Made by a program: the position numbers and the translations under genes
Shown: positions 35,560 through 48,108 of the stretch, piece by piece
Numbering within the stretch: the first letter of the stretch is position 1
Layout: each line of letters opens with the position of its first letter
The notes under the pieces: model-generated
What the model was told of the DNA's origin: nothing
The model's input: the letters and a program-made list of their open reading frames with translations, nothing else
Database searches by the model: none
NCBI GenBank assembly: GCA_026120185.1
Contig: JANUWF010001783.1
Span: 10,044,001 to 10,108,000, forward strand
Reading direction: 5' to 3'
DNA from: Voacanga thouarsii
Taxonomy: Eukaryota; Streptophyta; Magnoliopsida; Gentianales; Apocynaceae
Length of the DNA: 64,000 bases

Positions 35560-38370
35560 TTTTGAGACAGTAAAAGTATTATTAGTACAATTTCTCTTAG
35601 TATATCCACCTCTATGACAGTTGCTGCATCATAGAGGAGAGTTAGGTGTGCGATAATCCATATAATAAGGTATCCTTGAACTTCGTGGACGGTCAGGAAG
35701 TTCATTCCTCATCATTTCTTTCATAGGTACAAGTGTAAAAGTTGAAAGCTTCTAATATTGTTCATCTGCCATAGGAAAAAATTAACCCTTATATGTCAAC
35801 TCGTAATTCATTCTAGTATAGAACTCCAAAACAAAGTTAATGGGATTCCAACCTCTATGACGATATGCTGCAAACCCATGGGAACAAGGTATACCATATA
35901 TACTCCACTTGTGGCAGCTACATGATTTCTCTCTCAAATTGACATTGTAAACATTTGGAGTTCAATGCCCCTGTTGTACTGACGATTTGATCCCAAGTAT
36001 ACCGACCTGTGAATTAAATTCAGTCACAACATGCTCTCTAGACTTTTTCTCATAATAAGAATACAACTCCCACATTTCAAATGGTAAATGGTGTCTTAAA
36101 TTAGATACCTCATCTCTATATTCATTAAAATACTTAACTAACTTCATAAATGAAATTTCAACTAAAACTTTCAATAGGAGAGATCTTACTTTTTTTAGCA
36201 CACTATTAATGCATTCAGACAAACTAATAGTTATTGAACTATATCTATGCCCTTCATCATATGACAAAGTCCATTTCTCCAAACCAATTTTCATCAAATA
36301 ATTAAATGTCTATTCCTTTGAGATTCTGATTTCATCCTAATATGATTGACACTTGGTCTTTTTACACTCTAGACCAGCATCATACATTAAATTTGTCAAA
36401 TTAGTGTCCTTAAACTTAGCATGAAAATTTCTCTTAATATGCCCGAGGCAATATCGATGAACAACCAAAGGTACTTGCCACTCATTCAGTTGGTGTATAA
36501 CATTGATTATACCTTTATGTCTATCTAAAATCAGATATAATGTCTTTCAGAAATGACATGCTGACGCAGGAGTTTTAAGAACTAGTTCCAACTCTCCAAA
36601 GGCTCTTCATCCACGATGGCAAAAGCAAGGGGGAAGAGGTGACTGTTTGCATCCTAAGTGGACCCCACCAACAATTTGGTCCAATAAAGTCCCCATAAAT
36701 GGGTGCCATCAATGGATACCACTGGACGACAATATTTAAACTAAACATTTGAAGGCTTGAATGACCAGAAAAGGAAATCAAAAGCTTTTAGATCACCCAC
36801 ACTAGTCCAATAGTATTTCCACTTCACAATAGTTCTAGGATTGGAATCTTACAATGCAAGTAAGTATTTTGGTAGGGAAATCCACATAGAGGGCCAATCT
36901 CTATATACAAGTTCCATAGCTACTTTTTGGGCTTCCTATACTTTCTTATAAGAACAACCCATTCTCCACAATTTCTGGACTTTAGCAATAATATCATTCA
37001 CATAGCATTCAGGGTCATTTAAAACCAAGTGTGTCACGTGACGTGCTATAAAACGATGATTCATATTTCTATGCACATTGTTCATGACTGTAATAATGCA
37101 TGTGCGTTCTTTGTTCAAAAATGTTATCTGCCATTCTCCATGAGTCTTCTTATGAATAATATGAATATGCTAGGAGCAAGGATTGGCAGGACTTGCATGT
37201 TTACACTTGATATACCAGGAGTCACTCTTACTCTCCAAAATCCTAAATTCTCACCCAGGTTAAATAGACCACTTTCTTACTGCATATATAACCTCATTCT
37301 TGTTCTTAAACCTCATGTTTAGTTGTAAATCAATGTTAGTATCAGACCAACTTCTTGTGAGATCAACTGAGTGTCTGCTAAGTGATTCATTAGCACAGAC
37401 ACCAGATCCTATGTCATCAAATATTGAAAATCTTGTAGATTCCCATATGGTATTGGAAGGCCCTGCCATATCATTCATACCATCTAGCAAAGGGATGTTG
37501 GGTTCATTATATGGACTATTTGTTGGAATGTTAACTTCTTCACCCTCATCTATGTCACACAAATTCATTGGTCCCTCGGAGTTCGTAAAACCATCACCAT
37601 CAGATGTATGCACCATTAAATCAACATTTACTGCACCTGTGACCACATGTGACTGAGATGCTATACCATTCACAGACATAGTGGCATGTTGATTGTTGTC
37701 GTCTGCTTAATATGTACCTAAATCTGGATTTCATGTAGGGACCAGCAGATGTTCGGGGCGATCTAGTCATTCCTTCTTCCCAAACCTTCAGATGTGTGAT
37801 CAATATTAACTGTCTCAGCATTACTACCAGTTGAACTTATGTATTCAGTTCCTATAACGTTTAAGGCTGCCCTTGTATTTTCTATTGGCCGGTAAAATGC
37901 TTGGGGATGTAAGTAGTTCAAGTTTTCCACCCTCATGCTCGTAAGGAGCTGGGATAATAAATTGTATTGTTCATTTATCTATTAACCCAAACCCATGACC
38001 TGGTTAAGCATTACCACAAATGAACCCATTAGTGGGGACACCTCAGATAAATGGCCCGGGCGTTGAGATATCACCTTGGAATAACTCACATAAAGTTGAA
38101 TGCTCTGTGATTTAAATTTGTTTGGCAACATCCATAAAACCTCCATATCATCATCATTGCCTAACTCATTTGTAGCATATTGCTGATTAGATCCATAAAC
38201 AAAAGGATGCCGAAGTGTAATCTTAAATGTCACGTTTTTCGCTCCCAATCCAAGATAGCTTCGGACCTTGTCAAGTAGTTCAAAGTAAGATATCCGACAT
38301 CGGCGAATCCAAGTTTTTGTAATTGCTATGTCAAACCAAATAGACCAGCAATAATCACGCTGTATTCAAT
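35560..38370 (-). pseudogene. Mutator-like (MULE/MuDR) transposase, broken
   Basis: Read leftward from about 38370: an N-terminal segment (DKVRSYLGLGAKNVTFKI, then DDDMEVLWMLP), an acidic linker, and a MuDR N-terminal domain start (MRFKNKNEVIYAVRKWSI, about 37270). The MULE core has SIDGTHLWG (about 36710, first catalytic Asp) and FPLAFAIVDEE (about 36615). The segment LSECINSVLKKVRSL lies near 36200. A SWIM zinc finger follows (CSCHKW at 35904-35921, then CSHGFAAY), and a C-terminal zinc-knuckle-like CSNCHRGGYTKRNC (35587-35628) has Tyr in place of the His. Domain order is complete, but at least ten stops or frameshifts interrupt it. In intact relatives it catalyses cut-and-paste transposition with 8-11-bp target duplications. 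No terminal inverted repeats were found by eye. Confidence 0.87.
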
Positions 38371-38485
38371 CCAAAAAAAAAAAAAAAACGTAGCACAATG
38401 GGGGCTCAATGCATTCATGATAACAATGTGGGTACAATCTGAGATATATTCAAATGTTATTATTATTAGTAATAAAGAAAAAGTC

Positions 38486-38532
<47 letters not shown>

Positions 38533-38533
38533 C

Positions 38534-38569
<36 letters not shown>

Positions 38570-38611
38570 CTCCATAATAATAATAATAATAATCTCCATA
38601 ATAATAATAAA
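38486..38611. repeat. (ATA/AAT)n microsatellite, 126 bp
   Basis: Nearly uninterrupted AAT repeats, broken by CAATAATAATAAT and two CTCCATAAT variants. The poly-Ile/Asn/Tyr frames over it are artefacts. Confidence 0.95.
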
Positions 38612-39095
38612 TCTGTGTATAGGAGGAAAAAATGAAAACGAGTATGAATAGATGAACAATGATTTGGAAAATACTCGAATTGAAAATAATCAATATATGC
38701 TTTGTGTTGAGGTTACCTTACACCTATATCTGTAAAGTCAATAATCCCAATCCAAGATATTCATCAGCAAATAATGCCCATTGTGCTACCACATTATCCT
38801 TTTTTATCTCGAGATTAGACTGCGCAAGACTAATACAGATTTGTTATTGTGCTACTGTGATGCAGATCTTTAAAAAAAAAACTGGGCTTGCAGTTAAGAT
38901 TCCACACCCTGCATTCAATTTACGTTTCAAACACTATCAACACATTCCCAACACAAAAAATCAACAAGCTGGAAAGATAGAAACCTAACATGTAATGTTC
39001 ACATGCAGTTTTAGTTATGGTAGAACAAGACAACTAGTCTGTGACAATGTATACAAGGAAAAATAAAGACAGCATCCCAAGTTGTATTCATCAAT
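38612..39095. other. Unassigned sequence left of Copia-B
   Basis: AT-rich, no recognisable gene. The last part before 39100 should be the continuation of CACTA-2 past the Copia-B insertion site, but I cannot recognise transposase coding there. It may be intron or non-coding. Confidence 0.45.
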
Positions 39096-39100
39096 AGAAG

Positions 39101-40710
39101 TGTTGGGAATATACCCTCTCAGACTAGTTTTCTGATGAAAATATCGAATATATTAATAAAAAAATTTATTTGTCGGAAATCGTTTATGAAATAATTTTCT
39201 TTATTTGTGTGCATTTTCATTTGGAGTAGATCCATTGTGTGTAAATAAGTGATCCATGTGAATGGAGGTCTTTCACAGTAAGATATGGATCATGGGTTAT
39301 TTAAACACATAAACAGTTGTTCTTAATCAATTGATGAGAATGAGAATCTTATCATGTTTAGATTATTATGTTATGAATTCTAAATGGAGAATGACTTACT
39401 TTTAGACAGTGAGTAGTCCACTCACTTCATGACATAAGCGGATTTCGAATATGTAGAACATGACCTGTAGTAGTGGTTTTTTAAAAGTACTACATGGTAG
39501 AAACCTAAACTACTACCACTACAGCGTGGACTAGTACTCTAGGACTTGAGTATAAGTTGGTGGTCTGACGAAGCTGGAAGCATATGCTTTGATATACTAT
39601 AGTTGAGGTTCTTTTGGAAGGCCAATATACTTGTATGTTGGGTATGTGCGACTAGTTAGTTAAGAGAGACTTGTACAAGATAGTTTCTACATAATATTGC
39701 CCCTTGTGGTTGTCCGGATGATCTAAATATCTACGGCCCTGGGAAACGTGACTTGGATGTTTACTTTAGGGTCGTTCCCTTGGAAAGCGAAAACACTCCA
39801 GGAAGTCGTGGATCATTGGACAAGGAGCCTAAGGATGGTAGATGTCTTTTAGAGAGGTGTTAGTACACTTCTTCCTCTCTAAATGTACGGCGATGTGTGG
39901 AGGGGTATTTTAGTCATTTCACTTGTAGGTCGGAGACTCTGCTAATGCAGCATTGTCCTTGGGGTCAATATTTCCTTATAGTGATATTAGGAAATATTTA
40001 AAATGCAAAATACATCTATTTATACAGTAGGGGTATTTTGGTCATTTTAGTAACCAAGGCAATATGTCTTTTTGGTCCTCGGAATAGCCCGTAAGTCCTA
40101 ATTAATTTTTGGGTTGAGAAAATGATCTCAGTTGAGAGAGTTTTATTTTATTTGGGAAGTCTAATTTATTATTAGACTGAATAAAATAAATGGAGAGAAA
40201 TTTATTATCTGGTTTAATTGGTTAATTAATTATTCAGGATTTGGGTCCAGTTTGAATAATTAGAAAATTAACCGGGACTTAAACTAGAGGAAAATAATTA
40301 TTACTTAATTATTTATTAGGCTATTTATTTAATTAAATCTCAAGAAATAAATAATTAAAGTTTAATTATTTTTTTGGTTCATTTGGGTCCATTAATTATT
40401 TATTGGGTTATTTATTTAATCCCAAGGAAAATAATTAATGTTTATTATTTTTGGTTTTTCAGGTCCAAGAAAAAAAATAAATATTATTTTGGCCTAATAG
40501 CCTGGACCATAAGATTTTTTCGGACACAGTTTAGAAGAGTTTAGGGTGAAGCTAAAATTTATTTTGTAAATAATATTCGGGTATAAAATCCCGGGAATAT
40601 TATTTTTATCAAAATAATTATTTTCGGTTTCATGATTCTTGGCTTTTTGTGTGAAAAAATAAAATAAAAGAAAAAGGGAAAAAATAAAAATGTTTTTCTA
40701 GTGTCTATTA

Positions 40711-40753
<43 letters not shown>

Positions 40754-41191
40754 GTTTTTTATTCTCCTGGCTTTTGGATTTCTGGCATGTGGCTTTTGGT
40801 TTCTATAAACAGAAGAAGCCATGCTGTGGAAATGTATGGCCAGTATGAGTCTGTGAAAAAATCAGAGAGATCATCTTTTCCATTCCATTCTGTGCTCACC
40901 AACTAGATTTAGGCAGTGGTCATATTCTGTGAATTAAAAAGCTTGGCATTTCACCGGAACCGGAAGAAAATGCAGTGCACTGGACAATGGAAGCTTCACT
41001 AGTGTTCACTGGACGAGGAAGGAAGAAGCTGTTTTCCCAGGTTCAAAGCTTTCTTCAATGTTCTTCAAATTTTTAAGTCTCCAACAAGTATGTTTTCATC
41101 CCACCATGCTGTGCCAATACTCTGATATATGTGTTGTTCTTCCATTTTTACAGTACACCCGTTTGCATGCTCTGTGAATGTTAATCCTTCA
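39101..41191 (+). repeat. Copia-B 5' LTR (2091 bp)
   Basis: Collinear with 48109-50179 with scattered substitutions. The length difference of 20 bp is mostly a CT microsatellite (40714-40750 here, 49724-49740 in the other LTR). A TATAAACAG context near 40803 could be a TATA box. Confidence 0.93.
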
Positions 41192-41193
41192 AG

Positions 41194-41205
41194 TGGTATC
41201 AGAGC
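41194..41205 (+). promoter_or_regulatory. Primer binding site of Copia-B (initiator-Met tRNA type)
   Basis: TGGTATCAGAGC, an exact match to the standard plant copia primer site, lies 2 bp after the 5' LTR. Confidence 0.92.
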
Positions 41206-42999
41206 ATGAATTTGATTGACTTAGGGAGCATGTTAGTTAATAAAAATGGAGAAGAACATTGTTTGGAGTTTAAATATGTGATCCTTCGCTGTTTATGGTA
41301 TGGGACATGGTTTCTGCAATTTTCACAATCTCTCTATAATTTTTTGCTTTGATGAGTTTGTATTGTGTAAACCTAATTTAAATGGGTATAGGTGGTTGTT
41401 GTTTTGGTTTGGATGAGTTTTTGTAATGAAAAATGTCCAAAGAAGCAAAAGGAAGTGATTTGCAGAAGAAATCGCAGAGAAACTGGACGCAGAATACATT
41501 CTGGAAAAGAAGAACTATTCATAAGCCGTTGGAGCCAAGTTGAGACTCCACCGAGCCGATTGCCTGTTTGAGATAGGAGACGTCGGCTTGCTGTGCTGGA
41601 GCCGAGCCAATTCCTAAAGACTTTGAGCCGAATTCAATTTGAATGTTGCAATTCAATTGCAACTTCTATTTGGGTTCATGCACGGGTTATCGGTGCTCTA
41701 TCTGGGCCGTCGTGCGGGTCGGCAGCAGAGAGAGAAGTGGGCTTGGGTCGCGGGCGCGGGTTGGCTCCACGGGTCGTGGCTGGCGCGGGATCCGGTGCGG
41801 CACGGTGCATCGCGGCCACGGTGGACCGCAGGCTAAATGGGCTCGGATCCGGTGCGGCAGGTGCAGTGGACCTCCAGTAATTTTTTTTTTAAATTTTTTT
41901 AATTTGGGTCCTATATCAGGCGAAGTTAATATTTTTGTAATAGTTTATATTCTTGAAATATATTTGCATGAAAAATATTAGTAAAGGATTTTAGAATTAA
42001 ACAAGATAATTATTTAATTAATTAATGTGTTTAATTCTATTATTTGGACACTTAAGTTTAAAAAATAGAAAAGCATGAAAACATTTACTATTTTCCGGCA
42101 TGTTATTTATTTTGTGTATCTATGTGCGTGGTTTCTCAAAGACCAAAGTCTTTGGAAATATTTATACAAGAAAAACATTTTTCTTTAAAAAAATTAAATG
42201 GTTATTTTAACTTGAACAAAAATTAATCCTTGGATATTTTCTCAAAGGATTAAATCCTTAGAGTAGAAAATATGTTGGATTTAGATATTTTTGTAAGTTA
42301 AAATAGAAAGCCATTTTATTTTATTTTGCATAAGAAAATTTGTTTTGTTAAATAAAATAGAGACCAAAGTCTCGGAAAAATTTTAATTGGAAAAATTTTG
42401 AAATTATTAAGTCTTAACTTAAATAAAATTAGTCCATGGAAAAATCTCTCAAAGGATATAATCCTTGGCATTGAAATTTTAATGGACTTGGATATTTTAT
42501 TTTTAGGTTAAAGAAAACTTAATGGAAATTTCAAAAGGGTATTTTTCCTAGAAAACTTTATTTTAAAAGACTAAGTGGGAGAGGGGTTCCAATGGCCCCA
42601 CGGCTTCTATCACGATCCTCATTAGAGATCGTAGGTCCCCTCGCGTCACCCTGGGAGTGAACCCTATAGGATGGGGATACCACAAGGATCTAGATCTAAT
42701 GGAAGGATGTAATTAATAACCCGGGACACGTCCTATAATCGGCCAGCCCACGTTGGAGGTTATAGTGCGAGGAATGTCCATAGGAAATGAGAGGAAACGG
42801 TCATCCCATGATGGAGTTATTCTCTAGATTATTACCTAGAAGGGAAATTAATTTGTGGTGGTTAATACACTTAGCTTAGGGAACTGTTAATCTTCCAAAG
42901 AAGCTATGACAGTTTTCCTAAGAGCCAAATTAATTTTTGTACACAAATTTATTTTCACAAACTAAATCTTTTCTTTTGTTTTTCAATTTTTTAGAAATT
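41206..42999 (+). other. Copia-B 5' leader, with a GC-rich island
   Basis: 1.8 kb without recognisable coding. 41690-41880 is strikingly GC-rich (repeated GCGGG, GGATCCGGTGCGGCA occurring twice at about 41788 and 41846) between AT-rich flanks. The overlapping open frames across it (41593-41981) look like by-products of composition. Confidence 0.6.
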
Positions 43000-43460
43000 G
43001 TGGGAGGTTTTTTTAGTCATTTGGCTGCTATTCTCCATGAGAATAAGTTAACGGGACCAAATTATGTGGATTGAAAGAGGAACCTGGACATAATACTCAC
43101 AACCGAAGAGTATAAGTATGTCCTTTACGAAACCTGCCCTGTAATCAGGGAAGGTTCCACCGACGAAAAGCGAGAGGTTGAGAAGGTAAATGAAATGGCA
43201 TGTTGCTATATGCTAGCCTCCATATTTAATGTGCTCCAATCTAAACACGAGCACATGGCTTCTGCGTATGACATTAGTCATTCATTGGCCACTATGTTCG
43301 CGGATAAGAGCTGGCCCGCAAGGCAGGAGGCTTTTCGAACTATAATAAACTCTAAGATGGCCGAGAGAGCATCAGTCAGGGAGCATATGTTCAAGATGAT
43401 TGATGCTTTCGAGGAGGCAGAAATCTTAGGGGCTATCATTGACCCCGAGAACCAAGTGAA
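43000..43460 (+). pseudogene. Copia-B gag, N-terminal part
   Basis: The segment reads HLAAILHENKLTGPNYVD, then RNLDIILTTEEYKYVLYETC, CCYMLASIFNVLQSKHEHM, and an open stretch through MIDAFEEAEILGAIIDPENQ, typical of plant copia gag (DUF4219/UBN2 type). No start ATG is evident just upstream. A TGA stop lies at 43072-43074 where the family has Trp. It ends at target copy GTGAA (43456-43460) of the nested solo LTR and continues at 44985. Confidence 0.85.
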
Positions 43461-44984
43461 TTTTAGTATTCGTGGACTCCTAAACGCGGAAAACATCCAC
43501 GAATCCCTTCCGATGATCCAAGTAAGCGATTAAGAAGATCCTAGGTTTACAGATTTACCTCTGTTATGTGTAATTGATATCCTTCAGTTTCGATTGTGCT
43601 GCTATGCGTGCAACTCGAACGATCACCAGACGCTGCAGTTGTGCGAACGTCCTCTATCGGGTACACACAGGGAACTCACTCGTCACCCGGGGAGTGCTAG
43701 CGCCTAGGGTTTTTGAGAGGCTTATTTTTCTGGTGGATGAAGGCACGGATTTTTACAACAGAATTGGCACACCCAAGAAGACGGCTAGGGTTTTCTTAAA
43801 AACCCACTCCGAACCTCTTAGAATCCAACCCTAATAATATCTTATTGTATTTTAATTTAAATTCAAATTAAATTAAAACTGATACGATAAGATTCTGCCA
43901 TTATCTCGGTAATTTAACTAATTAATTTACTGAGTCAGATTCTTATAATCTGGACATCATTCAGATACATCGAATGTGGACATATTTCCAAATTCATTGT
44001 ATCTGGTAGATTTTCTAAGTTCGATTAACTTAGACATGTTTCCAGATTCATCAAATCCGGTTACCAGAAAATAACCTAACAAGTTCGCTTATTATGTGAC
44101 CCTATAGGTTCATTTAACACTGGCAATGTGCCCAAATCATATTTAAATGGCCCACAAGTTATAAGCGATTTCTAACAAAACATTATAACTATCCAGGTTA
44201 AATGAAGATCGGTGATCTCTTTGAACCAAACCATAATTTTATATTAGTCCTTTTATCACATGATATCCAGATTAAGCATAAGGCACGGAGCATGTCATCT
44301 TTATTAAGCCCAATCAATTATTTCTTGATTTCATAGTAGACTGTTCAAACAAATGATATTAATATCTTAGATTGATATATTTGAGCACGGCCATACATTT
44401 TAACAGTCTAACTTATCAAGGGGCCCATGGATATCTCTCCCATAATTGAGAGGGATAAATTCCTTCACAATCAATCATATTCCTCTCCTCAATTTATTCT
44501 ATATCCAACAGTAGTCTAATTTATTATCTAATTAAAGACAACTTTAGACAATGTCAAAATATAGAATTTATCAAGTAGGAAACTATGATGAATTTAGGTC
44601 AAAGGACTTTTAATATTATTATGGCTAGAAAGTACTTGTGACATGTTCCATGAAGTACTCTCACAGTGGGTCATATCCAATACAATGTTTTCTAACATTT
44701 ATTTATGTTTTGACTTGATATCACAAATATCCATGACCAGTAAAACATAGCCATCTAGTTACAAACATACTAATCTTAATTTATTATTGTTCCAATAATA
44801 ATAAATGATCAGGGACAGATTTAGAATAGTCATTGTATTCATTGTTAGGTTTTACTATCAAGTTACGTACTTGATGACCACAAAACAAAACGCACTATTC
44901 ATGGAAATGAAAGCCTCATATTATTATATAAAACATAACGACAATAGTATAAGTACAAATTGACTCTAGGGTATATCCCCAACA
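43461..44984 (-). mobile_element. Solo LTR (1524 bp) of the Copia-A family inserted in Copia-B gag
   Basis: Collinear along its length with the Copia-A LTR 27202-28690. In plus orientation it starts TTTTAGTATTCG (TG changed to TT) and ends ATATCCCCAACA. Flanks GTGAA (43456-43460) and GTGGA (44985-44989) form a 5-bp target duplication with one mismatch. Removing it rejoins the Copia-B gag frame. Confidence 0.88.
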
Positions 44985-45330
44985 GTGGACATGGTTTTAG
45001 AATCTCTACCGGGTTCCTTTACTCAGTTCAAACTAAATTACAATATGAACAAGTTAAACATGTGTTTGACTGAGTTGATGAAGGAACTCTAGATGGCAGA
45101 GAAGGTCATGAAGCCACATTCAATGGCCATGATTGCTAAGGTTTCTTTCTCAAGAACTGGGTCAAAGCTCAGAAAGTTGAAAAGGAATAAGGGAAATGTA
45201 GTAGCCCAGCCCAAGACCCAACCCAAAGACAAATTGAAGGGCAAGTACTTCAAATGTATGAAGAAGGGACACTAAAAAAAAGGAGTGTCCAGATCTTTAA
45301 GCCAAGAAAAACCCCACATGTAATGTTTAC
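44985..45330 (+). pseudogene. Copia-B gag, C-terminal part with zinc knuckle remnant
   Basis: Continues gag with DMVLESLPGSFTQFKLNYN, LNMCLTELMKEL, a lysine-rich linker and a zinc knuckle remnant (FKCMKKGH; the first Cys is replaced by Tyr in KYFKC and the last part is shifted). Stops lie near 45091 and 45273. Confidence 0.83.
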
Positions 45331-45339
45331 TATCTAGAG

Positions 45340-48075
45340 TCTATATCATTGGTTGGATCAACTTCTACTTGGATTGTTGATTCAGAAGCCACTGATCATA
45401 TCTGTAACTCCTTAGAGGGGTTTAGGAAGATAAGAAGACTCAAGAAGGGCGAACATGGATTACGCGTGGGAAATTGAGCACAAGTCTAAGCCCTTGCAGT
45501 GGAAGAGTTGGATCTTGTTTTTGATTGTAATAATGAAGTGGTTTTAATAGATATTTTATATGTACCTGGTTTTCGTTAGAATTTAATTTTTATTGCGAAA
45601 CTAATAAATCAAGGATATTCTGTATCTTTCTATTTTGATATTTCTATTAGTAGAGATGGAGAAATGTTATGTATTGGGCACATGTATGGAAATCTATTCT
45701 ATTTAAGCCATATTAATCATCAATCAAATAACACTCAATCTGAACCTTTAACTAAGAAGCGAAAGACCAATGTTAATGACTCATATCTTTGGCATATGAG
45801 GTTGGGTCACATCAACTCAACCAAGATTCAGAGGCTAATCCATGATGGGCCTTTGGGCTCAATGAGATTGGAGAATTGGCCTTAGTGTGAATCTATCCTA
45901 ATAGGAAAGATGACCAAATGGTATTTTATCCGAAAGGCAAATAGGGCAAAGGAGGTACGGAGTCTTGCTCACACTGATATGTGTGATCCATTGTCTACAC
46001 CAACTAGAGGAGGTTTTGAGTTCTTCATCACTTTCACAGAGGATTGTACAAGGTTTGTTTATGTTTACCTGATAAGACGCAAGTTTGACTCTTTTGACAA
46101 GTTCAAAGAGTTTAAGGCTGAAGTGGAGCATCGGACAGGTAAATTAATCAAGACCTTACGATCGGATCGTGATGGAGAGTACCTCCTTGGTGGATTCAAG
46201 GACTACATGGTACATCATGGTATAGTATCCCAACTCTCTGTGCCAGGGACACCCAAGAAGAATGGAGTAGCTGAGAGAAGGAACAGGACATTGATGGAAA
46301 TGGTCAGAAGCATCATGTCTCATGCTACTCTTCCAGTATCTTTTTGGGGATATGTCCTGGAAACAGCGACATACATTCTGAACTTGGTGCTTTCCATGTC
46401 AATACTTAGGACTCCTTATGAGATGTGGACTGAGTGTAAGCTAAGTCTAAATCATCTTAAAATATGGGGTTGTCCAATTTATGTACTAATTAAGGGAGAC
46501 AAGTTGGAACCAAGATCAGAATTATACTATTTTGTTGGGTATCCAAAAGGAACAAAGGGTGGTTACTTTTATCATTCTAAGGAGCAGAAGGTACTGGTTA
46601 GTATCAATGCTGGATACTTAGAGGATGATCAAAGTACTTCCACGAAAAGTTCAAATAGGTTGGAACTCGAGGAGAAGTTATCTTCGGAAGCAACTTCTTC
46701 TGACTCGATTGTGGAACAAGAAGAGGCACAGTCTCAAGAGCCTGTACAAATGGTGCCTTGTCGCAGTGGGAGAGTGTCTAGGGTTCCAGATAGATGGTAT
46801 GGAGAAGCTTTTGAGCTGGTGTCTGACCATCAGGAAAAAGACCCCACTGGATACGATGAGGCAATTGCTGATGCCGATGCAAATCTATGGCAAGAAGCAA
46901 TGAAAGCTGAGATTGAGTCTATATACTTCAATTAGGTTTGGGATCTTGTAGCTTCACCTGAAGGGATAAAACCCATTGGGTGTAAGTGGGGTACAAGAGG
47001 TTGGGGGGACTGGATGGGAAGGTGGAAACCTTCATAGCTAGACTTGTGGTAAAATGGTATATTTAGAAAGAAAGGATCGAATATGAGGAAACCTTTTCCC
47101 TCGTAGCCATGCTTAAATCCATCCATATCCTCCTTGCCATCGCATGTCACTATAATTATGAGATATGGCAAATGGATGTCAAGATGACATTTTTGAATGA
47201 CCATCTTAGCGATGACATCTATATGTCCCAACCAGAAGGTTTTATTGCTGAATGCCAGAAACATATGGTTTGCAAGCTTAAGAAGTCTGTTTATGGACTT
47301 AAGCAAGTATCGAGAGTGTGGAACATTCATTCTGATGAGACTGTGAAGTCTTACGGCTTTATTCAAAACGAGGATGAACTATGTGTGTACAAGAAACTTG
47401 AGGATTTAGTGTGGTTTTTCTTGTCTTGTGTATGTGTGGATGACATTCTATTCATGGGAAATGATGTAGGGTCATTGTTATCTACAAAGGTTTGGCTATC
47501 TAGTCAATTTAGTATGAAGGACTTGGGAGAAGTCAGCTACATTTTCGGGATTAGACTTCTTAGAAATAGGAAGTAGAGAATGTTAGGATTATCCCAAGTC
47601 GTCTACATTGACAAGATGTTGGCTAAGTATAGCATGGACTCATGCAAGGGTACTCTAATCCATTGCAGACATGGGTTGTCGCTTTCTTCAAGGGACTGTC
47701 CTATGTCTCAAGAAGAAAAGGACAGGATGAGTAGGATTCCCTACGCTTCGGCTGTGGGAAGTCTTACGTACGCCATGCTGTGTACTAGGCCAGATATCTA
47801 TTTTGCCGTAGGCTTAGTTAGTAGATATCAGTCAAACCTCGGGGAGGTTCATTGGCATGCTGTAAAACATAAGTACCTCAAAGGAACCTTGGAACCACAA
47901 AGAGGGGAAGCATATTGAAAGGTAGTACCACCTGAACCGAGATTTCATCCAGAGACGGGATGTGGTGGTGGTGGTACAGATTACCTCAGAGAACAATCTA
48001 GTAGATCCATTCACCAAGCCTTTGGCTAAGAGGGTCTTCAAGAGACACTTTGACGCTATTGGGGTGGGCACCTTG
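45340..48075 (+). pseudogene. Copia-B pol: protease, integrase, RT; RNase H mostly deleted
   Basis: Protease: STWIVDSEATDHICN (about 45367), with the catalytic D-S retained but the following Gly replaced by Glu. GAG-pre-integrase is at 45780-45900 (LWHMRLGHINSTKIQRL). The integrase is the longest open frame (45910-46935, 341 codons) with catalytic acidic residues in LAHTDMCDP, TLRSDRDGEYL and NGVAERRNRTL. RT is at 47109-47576 with WQMDVKMTFLN and CVDDILFMGN in place of YVDD, continuing at 47580-47918 (IPYASAVGSLTYAMLCTRPD). Most of RNase H is lost at about 47915, where the frame jumps to its C-terminal end, PFTKPLAKRVFKRHF in a shifted frame. Stops and shifts lie near 45475, 46933 and 47020-47100. 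Confidence 0.92.
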
Positions 48076-48090
48076 GACTTACCTAGTCTT

Positions 48091-48108
48091 AGAGTGCAAA
48101 TGGGAGAT
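48091..48108 (+). promoter_or_regulatory. Polypurine tract of Copia-B
   Basis: AGAGTGCAAATGGGAGAT lies immediately before the TGTTGGG start of the 3' LTR, the usual copia plus-strand primer. Confidence 0.88.

Noticed and set aside
36575..36781. Minus-strand 68-codon frame in the MULE region
   Set aside because: It is out of frame with the real transposase core, which reads SIDGTHLWG in another frame at the same place.
38326..38659. Open frames rich in Ile, Asn or Tyr on both strands
   Set aside because: They are translations of the ATA microsatellite.
41593..41981. Three overlapping plus-strand open frames
   Set aside because: They come from a GC-rich leader where stops are rare; the Gly/Ala/Arg-rich translations resemble no family.
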